Below the pieces are notes generated by a model that saw only the letters and a program-made list of their open reading frames with translations, was not told the origin of the DNA and did not search any database. A program made the position numbers and the translations under genes. From assembly GCA_022266195.1 (NCBI GenBank), contig WHVY01000005.1:3162001-3226000 (forward strand): 64,000 bases of DNA, read 5' to 3'. The DNA comes from Tetranychus cinnabarinus (lineage: Eukaryota > Arthropoda > Arachnida > Trombidiformes > Tetranychidae). Each line of letters begins with the position of its first letter. Positions within the stretch are counted from its first letter, which is position 1. Below, piece by piece: positions 39,101-50,200 of the stretch.

Positions 39101-40870
39101 TGTTGGTGAACTCAACATTTCTAGTAGAGATGAGGGTAAAAGCGGAATGTACACATGACTATACACGAATGGGTACATGAGTGATGTCAATGCATGGCAA
39201 GATTCGTAGAGCAACGAGTAACTATCCGATTGAAAAAGAATTTTGTTATCCGTCATAACTGCGGTGAACAGACTTATTACATTATGAACATTAAGCCTCT
39301 CAAAAAGTTGAACCACTGTTGTACCGGTCACTGGCACTGTTGAACTCATTGGCATAGTGAGTACTTGTCTATCATTGGCACCTATTGAGAATTTCAACTG
39401 GGACCCTGTGAAAATGAAAAAATAGAATAATTTAGCCAAGAATCCAATTTAGGAATATTGAATGATTTAGAATATTATTTGAGATTAGTACCTGGTGAGG
39501 GCACCTCAATACATAATAAATTGCCGACTAATTTTTCCAATGGAATATCCATACATTCTAGATGAACTGTGTAAATAGTTTCCAAGCAATTCTATTGAGA
39601 AAGGAATATAAGGAAAAAGATGGAAATTGAGAAAGTATTAAAGCGAGTTAAATAGTACGTTTGATAAAATTATCAAGGCCATTAATTATCAGAAGCAGCA
39701 GCTCCAGTAAGTAAAATTGTCAAGAAAGCAAAGGAGATAAAATGGAATAGTTAGGAAGACAAGAGACAGGACAAGGAGAAGGAAAAAGATAAAGTACCTA
39801 GTGCAATACAACAAATAGCAATCTAAATTCCATACAATAATCATAATTAGAGCTAATATCATAGTAGCAGTGGTGATGTAGTACAATAATACTAAAATAG
39901 TATTGAACTTAATACTTCCTATGCTTCTTGAATAGAATGGTTCAAGTTGATATGTACCTTAAAAATTTCCACAAAATTATGCCTTGACTGAAGAACTATA
40001 CATTTAGGAGCAAACATGGTGGATTGGTTATTGGAGCAATCTTGTAATGATCCACTGCTCTGATCCAGTAATACATTATCAATTTCACTGTCTTCTTCGT
40101 CAGGTTGCTTGATAGAATGCAAAGAGATGGACTCGTAGAAAGATAAAAAGGCACAGTAATGCTTGTTTGCATCCATATAAGTCATAACAGAAACAAAATA
40201 TGATGGTTCTGGCTGTGTTGCTGTCAACCTCCATCCCAAAGGCTGGCAAAACTAGAATAAAATAGATAACAAAAAAAAATTAAAACAAGAAAAGGATAAA
40301 ATTTGGAAAATTATTGATCTTGCATGATGCAATTCAAGATGTATGAGTAAGACGTTTTCTAAGAAAACCAAAGTTAACTTACCAACTCTAATCCATCAAT
40401 TAGAGGTACATCAGGCCAATCATTTTCTGGAAACCTTTGAAGTACTTTTCCTGATCCAAGAGTACCAGCTGAAAGAGGATTTAAAAAATAGAATTAACAA
40501 CCACATTAAATAAAATTAAATTAAAAGCCATCTAAAACAGTAAAGACAGAGCCAGATACATGAACTAAAAAACCTGCATATTACCAGAAAACCAGGATCC
40601 AATGATCTGGTTAAAATGACATAGATCTTCCAAAAGTAGGTAAATTTGAGCAAATTAAGATTATAATCAACAGAATAGCTATAAATATCCAACAATAGAC
40701 TAGTAAATTAACAAGGCCTCAAATAAAAATAACAACAAACCATAACATGAAAAAATAATCTCAAGAATGAAATAGAGGAAAATAAATAGAGAAAGCAGTG
40801 AAACAATATTTTTACCTTGTTTTTGATCATCATATCCAAGAATGATGAAATAATCGACAAGTCGATTCAT
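33178..40870 (-). CDS. Sbf: SET-binding factor (MTMR5/MTMR13-type DENN-myotubularin pseudophosphatase), nine exons
   Basis: Coding exons, all with GT-AG ends and matching phases, are 40870-40816, 40468-40383, 40251-39958, 39591-39492, 39405-38858, 38603-38490, 38291-38163, 38083-37985 and 37749-33178. The total is 5997 bases, 1998 aa. It starts MNRLVDYFIILGYD, the family's N-terminus. Order: uDENN/DENN/dDENN (~1-460), SBF2 region (~540-790), GRAM/PH-like (~925-1010), myotubularin-like domain (~1250-1800). Where active myotubularins have the CX5R loop, this protein has LEDDLDLV with neither Cys nor Arg, so it is a pseudophosphatase, as in all SBFs. Family members act as Rab exchange factors (DENN) and bind active myotubularins in phosphoinositide and endosome control. 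Two low-complexity Ser/Asn-rich inserts lengthen the protein. The C-terminal PH domain usual in MTMR5/13 is not visible before the stop. Confidence 0.93.
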
Positions 40871-43800
40871 TAGGATAATCCTTGGAAATATTCACTTAAA
40901 TCAATTTAATTAGAAACATAATCAAATAATCTAATAAAATAAAAAAAAAGTTAAAACGATGGCAACTCCTATGCTAAGATCACATCAAAAGAGAGTGAAC
41001 ATGAAGCGCCAACCAAACAAACAGGGAGCTCAAGCTCACACAACTCTCTTTCTCTCCATTTCTATCTTTTGCCTTGCTTTCTCTGTCTTTCTTTCCCTCT
41101 AATTTTTCCCTTTCTTTTCCTCTCTCTTTAGAGATATCATTTCTTTCCATTTTAATTGCACCTTGATTTCAGATGTTTCACTGATCAACATCATCTTAAT
41201 CATCTAGGTTTTCCTGTGTCTAACTCCATTGATTAATTACCAATGATAATTATAAAAGCAACTTTTTTTCAACATTTTGTTTTACTGTTTTCCATTCTTC
41301 ATTCTGGTTGCATTTCTGTTTCCCATCATTGAGATTATGTATTCTCTGTCAATGGTCCAATGAGTGCCATGTTAATGAAACCTTGATAATTGTTACCAAA
41401 AACCGTCTAATCGTCTGATTTATCTTGGTTAAAATGTTAATAAACCAATTATCATTTCTGCTTGTGTAATGTCCATCATCCAGTTACCAGAAAACATGAA
41501 TGTTTTGTTTCTCTTGCACCGTTTGTTGTTTTTCAGTAAATTTCCTAAACCACATTTTCCATTGACTGCTATCAACATTTCAATCGTCTGATCTAATTGC
41601 TCTTTCATCATGGTGATTATCATTTAACCCTGTATAAATAGGATTAATAATCTGTTGAATTAATTTAACATATTTTCAATTAGTTGTGAGTGAAATAATT
41701 TCACTCTCCTCTTTTTTTGCTGATATCAAACCACAAGTTGATTTTACCGCCGCCTCTAGTCTATCCTCCATTAGTGTTTATGTCTCATTTAATTTTATTT
41801 TTCTTCAATTAATGAGTTAATTATTTTAATTTGTTCTGCATTTTTCGTGTTTTTACTGTTGTAATGACACATTGAAGCTTTGTGCTAACAATAATCAGCT
41901 TAAACTGTACACATTTACTCAGAATACACAGGATCTATCAATCATCATGCCTTTTTGTTTGTGCCTGTTTTGTAATAAATAGCAGTGAAGGTTGTTCTTT
42001 ACCATAAATGAACCGCTCAATGTCAATAGTAAAATCAAATAATAATCTTATGTAAATTCAGATTATTAAGATTCAATCCTGAAATTTAAACCATTTTACG
42101 TGCTTTTCGTCTGATTCAATGTCTTTCGATGACCGTCGTTTAAAGTCTCCTTTGAACCCGCAACCATTAACCATTGTATTTAAATCTTTTGTTCATGTTG
42201 TAAATGATCATTAATTGAAACTGTTTACTTCATCAGATTGAATCAATCAAGTTTACAATTTGAATTGCTGTTTGATTAGGTTTAAATTATGATATATTTA
42301 CAGGAAATTTCATTTGTTGTGTGTTTCAATCAATTTTTTACATCTTACAATTGGTGAAAGCTCAACAAAAAGCTGACTTGTCTAATTTGATAGAGAGATG
42401 ATGTTAATTGCATACAATTGAAAGTTTAATTTTACTTTTCAAACATCAAATTAACAGGAAAAAAAAATTTACAAAAACAATCAACCTGGAAGTGAAGACG
42501 TTTTCACAATTAGCTTGATTGTTGATGCAAAGGGAAAAAAACAGAGACAAGTTACTTTACAACAAGCTGAAGAATCCAACGTTTAAGTTGAATAAATAAT
42601 AGTGCCATTAAATTATTATGATTTAATCAATGATTTAGTAGCGATTGGGTTTGGTTAACCTGATCGTGTAAACAGTCACCTGCCATTTGAACAGGAACAG
42701 TCTCTTTTAAAGGCCAAGTTTCACTTTACCATCAACATGTAAGGTTAAAGTAGAGTGAAGTTATGATAGACCAAAATGATTGAAACAATTTGGTGAATTT
42801 AAAAATCAATTGACTTATTGACTTAAATGAATAAAATCTAACAAATAGCAAATTACCATTTCTAATAGATTGAAATATAACGGCAGTAATTCAGGTTTAA
42901 CCAGCTTATAAAATAATCAGTTGACACTGAAAGCAATGAAAAATGATTCCGCTGTTGAGATAATAGTCAACAGAAACTGCATTGTGTTTATTAACACACC
43001 AAAAGACTGACAAAAAGCTATCAATTAATGTTGAACAATACAGTAATTGAATTAAAGCGGGGCGAAAGTGACAAAAACTGGGTAAAAATTTAAATAATTC
43101 ATAACATGAAGTTGTGTAAAAAGAAGACCAGAAATTGTAAAACCAGAATCAAAACCAGAATCTATTGGCTTGTTTTAATCCCAAGAATCCTTGGTAAATC
43201 AATTTCACCCACAATTGGGTATAGCCAGTAATGTTGAATTATCCTCGAGTCAATTTCAATTTCTATCAGAAGAAACAAAAGGAAAATTAAAAAGTGAAGG
43301 CAAATTTAGAGGTTAACAATCAAGCAACAATTTCATGGTGAATAAAGCAAGAAAGATTATATCATAAACTGAGAAACATCTTTTCATTTAATCAAGACAA
43401 TTTAACCCAAACTGAGATGACCTTACAAGTAAATGAAATGTTTTTCAATCGTAAATAGATGTAATAATTTCATCTCATTCATTTTTCATTACAAATAAAA
43501 ATGTAATGAAAAAAGAAACAGATTAACCTGAAGCTAAAGATACAAGTGAAGGTGATTAAAATGGCGGTGAAACTTATTTGCATGCAAAAAAATCTGGCAA
43601 ACAAATTGAGATTACCATGATATATACATGATTAAATTAATTTAACTCTCATGCCTCTTCCTCATCTTCATATCTGTAGACATATTTTTCTGTGTACGTC
43701 TATTATTACCCTTGAAGCAGGATGAATACCATGAATTAATTTCTTTAGAAGAAAATTCTGGGCGGATATTTCTTGTTTCCACCATTCTTCAAATAATAAA

Positions 43801-44462
43801 GAAGGATTAGTTGAATGAACGACCGTCACTATTCATGATTATCATCATCATGGCTTTTTTGCCCTTCTCTCCTGGAAACGGGTTGAGTCCATTTCTTGAA
43901 ATTTATATCTTTCTCTCTCTTTGTTTTGATCCAATTGGTAAGTATTATCTGTATTATGCACAAATGGATAAGGTAACAAACAAAAAGGTAAGAAAAAAAT
44001 AAGTAAATGTTAATTTTTTGTTGGTAAGATGGCTAAATGATTTTCATGTTTACCAGCAAAAAAGGCAACATTTTTACAGTTCAAGGATCATGAAAACGAT
44101 TGTCCATAATAATCGACCTTGCACAGTTGCTTTTGTTGATGGTGTTGATAATGATGTTTCATGGGGATGGATAATGATTATTGACTGACTAGGGAGAGAA
44201 AAAGAGACTTTCAAAACCTCCAATCATTATAAAAACGTAGATTAATTAATTTCATTGATCATCATTTGTAACATTTTAACATATATTTTCTCACACTGTT
44301 TCGTTTTTTTTCCTCCTTCTGACTCTTCTCTGCTTGGGTCAGTGAAAACAGAAACAAGGACTAATGAATTTACACACGTATTACGTATATATTTATAAAT
44401 TAGCCATAAATATATACATAAATTGTGTGTTGGTAACTGTGATTTTTTTCAGCTCGAAAAGG
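40871..44462. other. Upstream of the SBF gene, no gene seen
   Basis: It presumably holds the SBF promoter and 5' UTR. A pyrimidine-rich stretch lies at ~41040-41150. The remainder is A/T-rich without recognised coding content. Confidence 0.5.
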
Positions 44463-44712
44463 TTAATTATGCATTTGGCAAAGAGTAATCAATGAAATGT
44501 TGAAAGTGATGATCAATTGGCGATAAACGTTTTGCGAATTGTATACGTGATTATTTGACAGGTTCATCTCTACTGGTATCCCATCAGGTTTAAAGTCATC
44601 TCTTTGCCTTGAATCTTGACTGCCACTGGTTTTGGCAATTTGTTTTTCCGCTCTTCTGGTAACAATCCTCATCAAACGCCATTCACTTGTAAAATTTAAT
44701 GACCAAATGAAA
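44463..44712 (-). CDS. Possible terminal exon of an unidentified gene
   Basis: The minus strand shows an acceptor (TTTTTCCTAG, exon from 44712) followed by an open frame to a stop at 44463, about 83 codons. It is hydrophilic with a basic stretch (RIVTRRAEKQIAKTSGSQDS) and a Tyr/Asn-rich end. Composition is less A/T-biased than the flanks. I do not recognise the protein. The LTR retrotransposon lies 52 bases upstream of the acceptor, so any 5' exons would now lie beyond 56130. It may instead be a chance frame. Confidence 0.3.
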
Positions 44713-44760
44713 CTAGGAAAAATGGACAAGAAAGATAAAGTTGAAAATTTGACTACAAAC

Positions 44761-44764
44761 CAGG
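44761..44764. repeat. Target site duplication CAGG (left; right copy 56131-56134)
   Basis: CAGG is directly repeated on both sides of the element. Four base pairs is the usual duplication made by gypsy-type integrases. Confidence 0.85.
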
Positions 44765-45450
44765 TGTGAGAAAACTGGTCTTAACCAGTTTTTTGTTTAG
44801 TAACTACCTTTCCCTACCTCCAGTAGGTAGGGAAAGGCCATTATTGGCGCAAATTTTGGAGGTCGGCCATTTTATGCGGGAGAAGATTTTCTCCCTTATC
44901 CTGCATAAAATGGCCGACAATCTCTTTGTTCGTGGCCAGAAATTGGACCCTGCGGAAGCCCTGTTCGGGTAAATAGTGAACTTAGTAATGCCAACCAACT
45001 ATGTACACCTTAACCAAGTGCTAATTTGACTAGTTTTATACCCAACAACTGAAACAGTGTAAAGTGTTAATACTTGAATTTGTGAATGAATTGGTATTGT
45101 ATTGAGATTCATTTGATGACTAGTTATGACTAGATTTGTGATTTCAGTAACAAGGACTTCTATCCACCAGTGATTCAACATTAGTGTAGTGAATTAAAGA
45201 CGCAACCCGGACTATTGAAAGTGATTGTGACCTGAACTTAATAAAACTGTATTCACCAACAAAACTTTCAGTGTTAATCTAAGAGATTCATCCTCCTGAG
45301 TGATCTTAAAACTACCTTTGTATTCAAATATTCTCATCTCTTTCAATATTAATTCTCTCTTATCTTGCTTGATGATTGTAATCCTTCATTTTATAAACCA
45401 TACTGATGTAATACAAATAAAACTCATTCGATTCACCGATCTGGCTTCCA
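44765..45450 (+). repeat. 5' LTR, 686 bp
   Basis: Starts TGTGAGAAAACTGG, ends CTGGCTTCCA. Possible polyadenylation signals AATAAA lie at 45240-45245 and AAATAAA near 45413-45419. The first 155 bases form three strong hairpins (separate entry). Confidence 0.96.
44770..44918 (+). promoter_or_regulatory. Three consecutive perfect hairpins at the start of the LTR (same at 55450-55598)
   Basis: Hairpin 1: AAAACTGGT (44771-44779) pairs with ACCAGTTTT (44784-44792), loop CTTA. Hairpin 2: CCTTTCCCTACC (44807-44818) pairs with GGTAGGGAAAGG (44826-44837), loop of 7. Hairpin 3: a 16 bp stem, GTCGGCCATTTTATGC (44862-44877) with its complement at 44903-44918, enclosing a second stem GGGAGAA/TTCTCCC. These are perfect pairings read directly; a role in RNA structure, packaging or transcription is inference. 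Confidence 0.75.
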
Positions 45451-45454
45451 GTCT

Positions 45455-45472
45455 TGGCACCCACGCGGGGAT
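45455..45472 (+). promoter_or_regulatory. Primer binding site (minus-strand primer)
   Basis: Four bases after the LTR lies TGGCACCCACGCGGGGA. Its complement has the layout of a tRNA 3' end: CCA, a discriminator G, a 7-base acceptor strand, and the start of a T stem. The tRNA was not identified. Confidence 0.7.
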
Positions 45473-46924
45473 AATGAAGTCATAATAAAGAACTGGAACC
45501 CTGGTTAACAAATAAAAGTTAAGTAAATCTATTTATCTTTAATTCCTCTATTTTACATTTAATTGTAAACATCTATCTGCAATTTTAAAAGTTTCATTCA
45601 TGATTTATTGAAGTTATTTCTCGGAAATACTACTTTATTTCTATTACTATTTTATTATACTGTTTCAACTAATCTTTTAACCTAAACTGCTAAGGTGTTT
45701 AAACCAACTTAAAAATAATTAAATCGCTGAATTCAAGGGGTTATAAACAACTTGAATCACGTAAAAGAAATAACCTATTTCAAACTTACCTATGTATAAC
45801 TAGTTTTATGAAGCGTTAACAGTCAGTTGTATTAAGGTGATTGGTAGGTAAATTACGAATACGCAGTGACTGGGTTAATCAAACCATTAAACAAATATAG
45901 AAACAGAATGAAATTTTACTGACTGAAATAGGTCAAACTGAATTGAGATCACTGGGTTATATTAAATAGGACAACAGTATACGTTGAATAAAGTAATACT
46001 TTGTACTAAATGAATTTAGATGATTAAGTAATTGACTAACTGGATTAAACTAATGATTACCTGAATTGGTTGAATTAAAATTGATAAATATTTGAATTGA
46101 ATCAATGATTATGATTGAAAGAATTTATTAATTAATTTAACTGAACTAAATGATTAAAGGGAACCGAATCAACAGACTAACTAATAAAATTGAATTGATT
46201 GACTAATTGATGAAATAGATTGGAATGAAGAAGTATTAAACTGAAGCAATTGAATTTATCTGAATAGAATTGATTATCCTGAATTAGATTAAATAGATTC
46301 ACTAGATTAAACAATACTGATTAACTGAATTAATTAACTATATTAACTCGTAATGATTAACCTAATTGGCCAAAAACTGATAAAACTGAATTGAAATAAT
46401 TGATTAAAAACTGACCAAAGTGATTTAACTGAATAAAACGATTAAAGTAAATTTGAATCAATAGATTAATATGAACTAATAAATTGAGCTTCATTAACTA
46501 ATTAAACTGAATTTAATTAACTGATTATGCTGAACTGAATTAACTGATTATACTGAACTGAATTAATTGATCAACTTAACTGAATTAACTGATTATACTG
46601 AATTTAATTAACTAATTATGCTGAACTGAATTAACTGATTATACTGAACTGAATTAATTGATCAACTTAACTGAATTAACTGATTATACTGAACTGAATT
46701 AATTGATTATTCTAAATTGTATAAATTGATTAATTGTTCTGAATTAACTGATCATACTTAACTGAATTAATTGATTAACGGAATTAAATTAACTGATGAT
46801 CAGTCCAACTACAGTAATATTTTTCATTGATAGTGAAATAGTTATCCAAATATTTCTACCTTTAAGCATAATATTAATAGCTTTGTATTACTTAATGAAC
46901 ATAATTGCAGTAGAATCAGATTAA

Positions 46925-46966
46925 ACCCGGTGATTGGGTGCTTGGTTTATCACTCGGTGATGAGTG
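46925..46966 (+). promoter_or_regulatory. Two GGTGAT-loop hairpins in the leader
   Basis: ACCC-GGTGATT-GGGT at 46925-46939 and CACTC-GGTGAT-GAGTG at 46951-46966. They share the loop of the 3' hairpin array but have different, fully paired stems. A candidate splice donor follows four bases later. Confidence 0.65.
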
Positions 46967-46967
46967 G

Positions 46968-46975
46968 AAGGTAAA
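46968..46975 (+). promoter_or_regulatory. Candidate splice donor in the leader
   Basis: AAG|GTAAAA with GT at 46971-46972, directly after the second leader hairpin. Paired with the acceptor at 54113-54114 it would remove gag-pol-env and give a subgenomic mRNA for the exonuclease ORF. Inferred, no transcript evidence. Confidence 0.35.
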
Positions 46976-47037
46976 ATGTGTAAAACCTTTTGTTGTTTTG
47001 TCATTTTAGTCTTGTGGATTCTAATAGGAATTTTAGT

Positions 47038-47247
47038 ATGGAGGACAAAATATATGAAATTCAACTGAACTCATACAGCTCATTAGAAGATTCAGAAATT
47101 GAAGAAAATCATTTAACTTTTACAATTAATGAATCCAGTATTAACGTAATAGTTTTAATTATTTTAAGCTTACCAATCTTAGTACTTATTTACAAAATAT
47201 TTGCTGACATTTACTACATGTACACAGTTTATAATCAGCCAGCTTAA
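47038..47247 (+). CDS. Small single-pass membrane protein ORF upstream of gag
   Basis: The first ATG of this open frame gives 69 aa beginning MEDKIYEIQLNSYSS. An acidic N-terminal ~35 residues is followed by a strong hydrophobic segment, VIVLIILSLPILVLIYKIF, and a short tyrosine-rich tail. It stops 19 bases before the gag ATG. No known family was recognised, and gypsy-type elements usually have no ORF here. It could be an accessory membrane protein, or a leader peptide spliced to a downstream frame. The frame is open further upstream to ~46990, but without an ATG. Confidence 0.45.
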   Translation: MEDKIYEIQLNSYSSLEDSEIEENHLTFTINESSINVIVLIILSLPILVLIYKIFADIYYMYTVYNQPA

Positions 47248-47266
47248 AGTATAAAATTTAACCGAT

Positions 47267-50200
47267 ATGTCAGAAAACAAAGAAGCGCAAGTAAGCGCTA
47301 TGACTAAAAAGTCAAAAGAACGTCAACCTGTAAATCAATTTATACACATAAGTAACTTCTCTGGAGATAATGAAGGAGAAGATTTACTCGAATGGTTAGA
47401 ATCATTCGAAGCCTCTGCTGCTGCTTTAGAATGGGATGATGAAACAAAATTAAAGGCTCTTCCAGCTTATTTAACTGGAACAGCCGCAAAATGGTACAGA
47501 TGCTGTATTAAAACCCTCAAAGAAGAGGAAAAACCTAAGACGTTCGATCAATTAGAGGCAAAAATGGTAAAAGGATTAGCCCCTTCCAATTACAGAAATA
47601 GTTTGATGAGGGAACTAAATGAGAAAAGGCAACAGCCTGGTCAGTCAGCTTTTGCTTATGCTTACGATATTAGAGACTTATGTCGAAAAATAAATCCAAA
47701 AATGGATGAAAATTTAGTTCATAGTTTTATCCATAGAGGATTAAATCCAGCAGTCAAGACTCGAATGGACTTATTATCAACTAATAATGATTTAGATTTT
47801 GACACAAGATTGTCCCATGCCGAGAGATCGGTGGGAGAAATAAAATTCTTAGAGGATAGTGGTGAAGATCACCCTCTACATAAACAAATCAGTTCATTAA
47901 CTGAACAACTAACCAACCTAACTGAACAATTTGAATGCATTCAAATGAATTTAGAGTCTAGAAGAAGAGAAAGAGATTACAGTCGAAACGATAATCGATT
48001 TCGACAAACAACCTATCAATATCAGGCCCCTCAGCCTCGACCAACCTATCAACCACGTTATCAAAACCAATCGTATTCAAACCCATCTTATTCAAACCAA
48101 TCTTATCAGAACAGGTATCAACCTCGATACCAACCTCCATACACACAAACTGAACCCAAAAGAGTAAATTTTACTCCAGACGAAAACTCAATGAACCTTA
48201 ATCAAAGTTTACATTGTTACCAGTGTAATGGTGTAGGCCATAAAAAAACTGATTGCCCAAGTAGACCAATAGCACCTAGAAGTGCTGGTTGGTCAAGGGA
48301 AACCAATGTTGGAGAATCTTGGCGTTCTCCACATTATTCTCGAAGACAAGCTTATGAAGAACAACCTCAGACTTCTTCTAGTTATCGAAGAAGGGGTTAC
48401 ACTCCTGATAAAAATTTGAGTAAATCTCCTCCAAGATCGATGCGACCTCCAAGAGAGGAATCGCCTTCAACCTCTACAGCACGTAGACGATACCGATCGC
48501 CTAGTCCTAGAGCTAGACGTAGATCTAAATCAAGATCTAAATCTCCTACCAATGAAAGAAAAACAAAAGTAGTAAAAGCAGTTTATAGAGGATATTCAGA
48601 TGAAGAAGATGATGATGACGGTGATGTCAGAAGACAAGTTTTGTCCATCATTAGTAAAATCCATAAACGCAAGAGAGATTTAACTTTTGCAAACATGAAA
48701 ATTAAAGGTAAAACTGTTGAGTGCCTCGTTGACACAGGATCACAAATCACAATACTTACTAAAGAAATAATTAATAAATTAGAACTAGACTATTCAAAAT
48801 ATAAAGGTCCAACAAATTTAACAGCAGGAAATGCTCCTTTGAATGTTCTAGGTGAAACTTACCAGAACATCATTATTCATGATGCATTGAATGAAGTGGA
48901 AATAAAAACTCCAATAATCATTTTAAATCAACTTCCTTGCAACATCAAAGGAATAATTGGATTTGATGTTTTACAAACAGGTAAATTCTGGATTGATTGT
49001 GCAAATGCTAAATTAGTCATTAACCAAGCGCCAGCAAGAAAAATCAAATTGCTAGAAAAGGCCTTGGCCAAATTATTAGCTGAAAGAGATGATAATTCTA
49101 CAGTTACAACTAGAATGAGTGCAAGATCAAGCATTACATACCCCGGTGATTTTGGGGACAATTTTTCACTCATTAGTGAATCAAAACCATCAGTAAAAGA
49201 GTTAGTAGTTAGTAGTATGATACAAGAATTGAAGCTTGAAGTTAACAATGAAATAAAACGAGAAACTAGAAGAAATTTGGAAAAATTAATTGAAAAATAT
49301 AGACCTGCTTTTGCAGCAACTGCAAAAGAATTAGGGTTTTCCAATGTCTTCGTGCATCAAATAAACACAGGTAACCACCCTCCTATTTCACAAAAACCTT
49401 ACAGAATGTCAGAAGAAAAACGGAAAATAGCAGAAAATTCAATAAACGAGTTAATCGATGAAGGCATCGTTGTTCCTTCTTGTTCCCCTTGGGCTTCACC
49501 AATTGTTTTGGTTGCTAAGAAGGGAACCGAAGAAGTTCGACTTTGTGTAGATTACCGCAAATTGAATGAAATTACAGTGAAAGATAAATTCCCTTTACCA
49601 AACATTCAAGATTACTTAGATAGTCTTCAGGGAATGAAATATTTTACCCTACTGGATTTAAGATCAGGTTACCATCAAATGGCATTAGATCCAGCAGACC
49701 AACCTAAAACAGCTTTCGTTACACCTAGTGGTCTTTATGAATATACTAGACTTCCCTTTGGTCTAGCAAATGGACCCTCGTCATTCATGAGAATGATGAG
49801 CATTGTCTTGGGAGGATTAATTTATAACACTTGTTTGATTTTCATAGATGATCTGCTTATTTTTTCGAAAAATGAAGAAGAACATTTGGAACGACTTGAA
49901 ACCATTTTTAGACGACTAACAAGGGCAGGATTAACTCTTAAACCAAATAAATGCTCCTTCTTTAAACAGAAAATACTTTACTTAGGACATATTGTTAGTG
50001 AACAGGGACAAGAAGTAGACCCCGAGAAAATCCAAAAGGTCCAGCAATTTCCAACTCCACGAACGGTTAGGGACATTAAATCTTTTGTAGCTTTGTGTTC
50101 TTATTATCGAAGATTCATAAAAGACTTCGCATTGATTGCAAGACCACTTACTAATTTAACTCGAAAGGATTTACCTTTTGAGTGGGGTCCTGCACAGGAA

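Larger units (their letters stand above)
45473..47037 (+). other. Long untranslated leader with degenerate GAATTAACTGATTA repeats
   Basis: The leader has no long ORF. From ~45900 it is built of loosely repeated TGAATTAA/CTGATTA words, which become a clear tandem duplication of ~91 bp around 46497-46680. Two hairpins of the GGTGAT-loop type lie at its end (46925-46966). Confidence 0.75.

Noticed and set aside
43811..44002. 63-codon hydrophobic frame (+)
   Set aside because: It looks like a membrane peptide by A/T-rich composition alone; no promoter, no signal-peptide pattern, no partner exon.
44804..45181. Short frames inside the LTR (repeated at 55484-55861)
   Set aside because: They overlap hairpins and are simply present twice because the LTR is. 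No protein feature was seen.
48928..49344. 138-codon minus-strand frame inside pol
   Set aside because: Shadow of the polyprotein between protease and reverse transcriptase; composition is the mirror of the coding strand.
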